Assembly (NCBI RefSeq): GCF_000243235.1
Contig: NZ_JH594606.1
Location: forward strand, 3,315,526-3,379,525
Length of the DNA: 64,000 nucleotides
Source: Gillisia limnaea DSM 15749
GTDB taxonomy: Bacteria; Bacteroidota; Bacteroidia; Flavobacteriales; Flavobacteriaceae
Direction of reading: 5' to 3'
Shown: in pieces, positions 62,258 to 64,000 of the stretch
Layout: every line of letters begins with the position of its first letter
Position numbering within the stretch: the stretch's first letter is position 1
Notes under the pieces: generated by a model
The model's database searches: none
Told to the model about the DNA's origin: nothing
The model's input: the letters and a program-made list of their open reading frames with translations, nothing else
Program-made: the position numbers and the translations under genes

Positions 62258-64000
62258 CTGGTTTAATTAAATATAGTTTAGTAGTTTCCCAAGGTGTTTT
62301 GTTATCATCATAATTATAGCTTCTTTCCTTTAACTGCCTAGTAATATGACACTCAAGGATTAAGTTCTTTTTAGTGTTTCCTAATAGTTCTAAAACAAAG
62401 TCAATATCTACTTTCAATATTGCCCCCCCACTTTCAAGTAAATCAGAACTTCTATTCCTATGGTCATTAATTTCGTTCCAATTTAGATAAGAAGAAATTA
62501 AGTTCCCATTATAATATCCCTTTTTATTGTTTTCGCTAAAACTTATTGGAAATATTTTTTTGACTTTTTCACCAATCCTGATGATATTCTTGCCCGTGTC
62601 TTTGGATAAATAATCGTGTGAATCAAGACCTTCCCTTTCAGTATTTTCGGTATATAACCAACTCTCAAAAGCAAAACCGTAATTATCTATTTCAAATTCC
62701 TCATTACTTTTCTCCATTGGGAAAGCGTAGTCGTGATGATTCTTTGCAGATTGTAGGGCTCTCATTAATGCTTCAGAACCTTTTTCAGAAACTAAAGCAG
62801 AACGAATACTCACTGATTCAGTATTTTCTCCAATATATCTCTGATATCCTGCATAAGGAATTAAACAATTTGCTTCATTATTAATAACCTCTAGATCTAA
62901 TTTTTCATCATCAATATTATCTCGCCATTTTTCATCAAACTTTTCATTTTCTATTTTCCAAAATTTACCTTCCAAAGGTGTAGAATCCCTTAGATCAGAA
63001 AGCCAAAACTTATTCCAAGTGTTTGAATTGGATTCTAGCCAGTATTCCCAAGAATCCCAAGAATCATTATATTCACTTTCCAATTGAGGCTCTTTTAAAA
63101 GTAAATCGTGAGCAGAACAAAACATTGCATTATATTCAAAGTAGGTGTCCAACGTTTCAACGGTAGGATTTGACCCATGTCTCTTGTCTTTTAATGTCCA
63201 CTCATACTGAGATGTATAATCATCTTCTGACGTATCTCCTAAATAACCCCAATTTTCAACAATATATTTATCTGATAAATCCGCAACATCATATTCAGAT
63301 AGATTAAATACTCTAGCCAAACGGCTGTACCAATATGGTAAAACATCCAAAGTATCAAAATGAAACCTCCAGTTATCATGAATTTGCGATTGATACTTTC
63401 TCTGTTTCCTCGATAATCGCTTTTCTATAACCTTTTTCAATTTTGACTTTAGACAATCTTTAATGAATTTAATATCCTTTTGATCATAAATATCTTTTTC
63501 ATAAGATATAAGATTTAAACATGTATTTTTTATATAATACTTAATTAGCACATGAGGTAAATCATTGTTTTTTAATTCGTGCAAAAATGAATCTTTAAAT
63601 ACCCCTAATTTTTCAGGAGATTCTGAACTTATCCGTTCAATTGCAATCCATAAATATAACTTTGCAGAAATCCAATAAAATATGTAGTTTCTATTCTGAA
63701 AAGGTAAACAGTTCACAGTATTTTGCTTATTCAATAAAAATTCTAAAATTTCTGTCTCACCGTACATAAAGAGTCTCCTTATAGAATGTATTGCTCTCCA
63801 TCTTAAATTTTTATCAGGCTGTCCGAGAGAAAATCTTAAAAAGTGCATTAGAACCTCTTTTGAATTAGGAGGAGGAGCTAGTTCTTTATTCCATAAGCCA
63901 TCTCCAAAGCTTGAATCTATATTTGAATTCCATCTAGACAATATCCATTCAATAATACTTTCATTTTCTTCTTTTGATAAACGATCTTTAATTAAATGAA
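62211..64000 (-). CDS. C-terminal part of a large unknown protein, possibly of the long NTPase/defence type
   Basis: The frame is open from the right edge of the window (HLIKDRLSKEENESIIEWI...) to the stop at 62211, giving about 596 visible residues; the true start is outside. The segment LRWRAIHSIRRLFMYGETEI (about 60 residues in) and the last 100 residues (GGAILKVDIDFVLELLGNTKK, then LILECHITRQLKERSY and LYLIKPDGRIRTI) resemble, from memory, the C-terminal region of very long ATP-binding proteins found in defence islands. No nucleotide-binding motif is in the visible part. It is very AT-rich. Function unproven. Confidence 0.6.
   Translation of the reverse strand, partial: HLIKDRLSKEENESIIEWILSRWNSNIDSSFGDGLWNKELAPPPNSKEVLMHFLRFSLGQPDKNLRWRAIHSIRRLFMYGETEILEFLLNKQNTVNCLPFQNRNYIFYWISAKLYLWIAIERISSESPEKLGVFKDSFLHELKNNDLPHVLIKYYIKNTCLNLISYEKDIYDQKDIKFIKDCLKSKLKKVIEKRLSRKQRKYQSQIHDNWRFHFDTLDVLPYWYSRLARVFNLSEYDVADLSDKYIVENWGYLGDTSEDDYTSQYEWTLKDKRHGSNPTVETLDTYFEYNAMFCSAHDLLLKEPQLESEYNDSWDSWEYWLESNSNTWNKFWLSDLRDSTPLEGKFWKIENEKFDEKWRDNIDDEKLDLEVINNEANCLIPYAGYQRYIGENTESVSIRSALVSEKGSEALMRALQSAKNHHDYAFPMEKSNEEFEIDNYGFAFESWLYTENTEREGLDSHDYLSKDTGKNIIRIGEKVKKIFPISFSENNKKGYYNGNLISSYLNWNEINDHRNRSSDLLESGGAILKVDIDFVLELLGNTKKNLILECHITRQLKERSYNYDDNKTPWETTKLYLIKPDGRIRTIRGGDIKIR

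Overview
The window is AT-rich chromosomal DNA of a Bacteroidota bacterium, almost certainly a marine-type Flavobacteriaceae (Gramella/Salegentibacter/Zunongwangia-like). The evidence is TAnnTTTG -7 promoter boxes, Bacteroidota-typical families (DUF4494, DUF2147, short lipobox signal peptides), a dinB-dnaE-like pair and weak Shine-Dalgarno use. No rRNA, tRNA or CRISPR array was recognised.

Layout. 1-5.75 kb: housekeeping (rdgB partial, rlmH, nadC, YihY-like membrane protein, small secreted proteins, Asp/Glu racemase). 5.9-20.6 kb: a large inorganic-sulfur cluster: a sulfide:quinone-reductase-like flavoprotein without cysteines, an ArsR regulator, TauE/SafE exporter, CstB-like persulfide dioxygenase-rhodanese, free rhodanese, TsdA-like dihaem thiosulfate dehydrogenase, rhodanese lipoprotein, TlpA thioredoxin, SoxB-like lipoprotein, periplasmic DsrE, DoxX, an unknown small protein, a porin, an MFS carrier and a split YeeE/YedE thiosulfate-type transporter. 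20.6-33 kb: ybbP-ybbA/tesA, a PAS histidine kinase cut by a nonsense codon, xseA-xseB, saccharopine dehydrogenase-like, SDR and aldehyde dehydrogenases. 33-49.7 kb: Dus, B12-type radical SAM, BLUF, AI-2E exporter, large catalase, KefC-type antiporter with a universal stress protein, and a mutagenic-repair pair dinB-dnaE. 49.7-54.4 kb: amidohydrolase and SLC12-type transporter bracketed by short palindromic repeats. 54.4-59 kb: DUF4494, a three-domain AraC regulator, a cupin and a frameshifted FAD-linked oxidase. 59-64 kb: low-density accessory region with repeats, a possible Fic relic and two very AT-rich genes of unknown function, the larger running off the window.

The most notable signal is regulatory. 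Six promoters in the sulfur cluster share an identical layout: a GTAAC-N4-GTTAC palindrome, exactly 22 bases, then a (near-)TAnnTTTG box. This places the palindrome centre near -41.5, the class II activator position of CRP/FNR-type regulators. They head tauE, the CstB-like gene, tsdA, the porin, the yeeE pair and the small unknown protein upstream of doxX-dsrE-soxB, so nearly the whole cluster looks like one regulon. Its regulator is not obviously in the window.

Working model (inference): sulfane sulfur and thiosulfate are taken up through the porin and YeeE pair. Persulfide is oxidised by the CstB-like enzyme and sulfite exported by TauE. Thiosulfate is oxidised by TsdA in the periplasm, with a rhodanese lipoprotein, DsrE and a SoxB-like hydrolase forming a carrier-based branch without SoxYZ, SoxXA or SoxCD.
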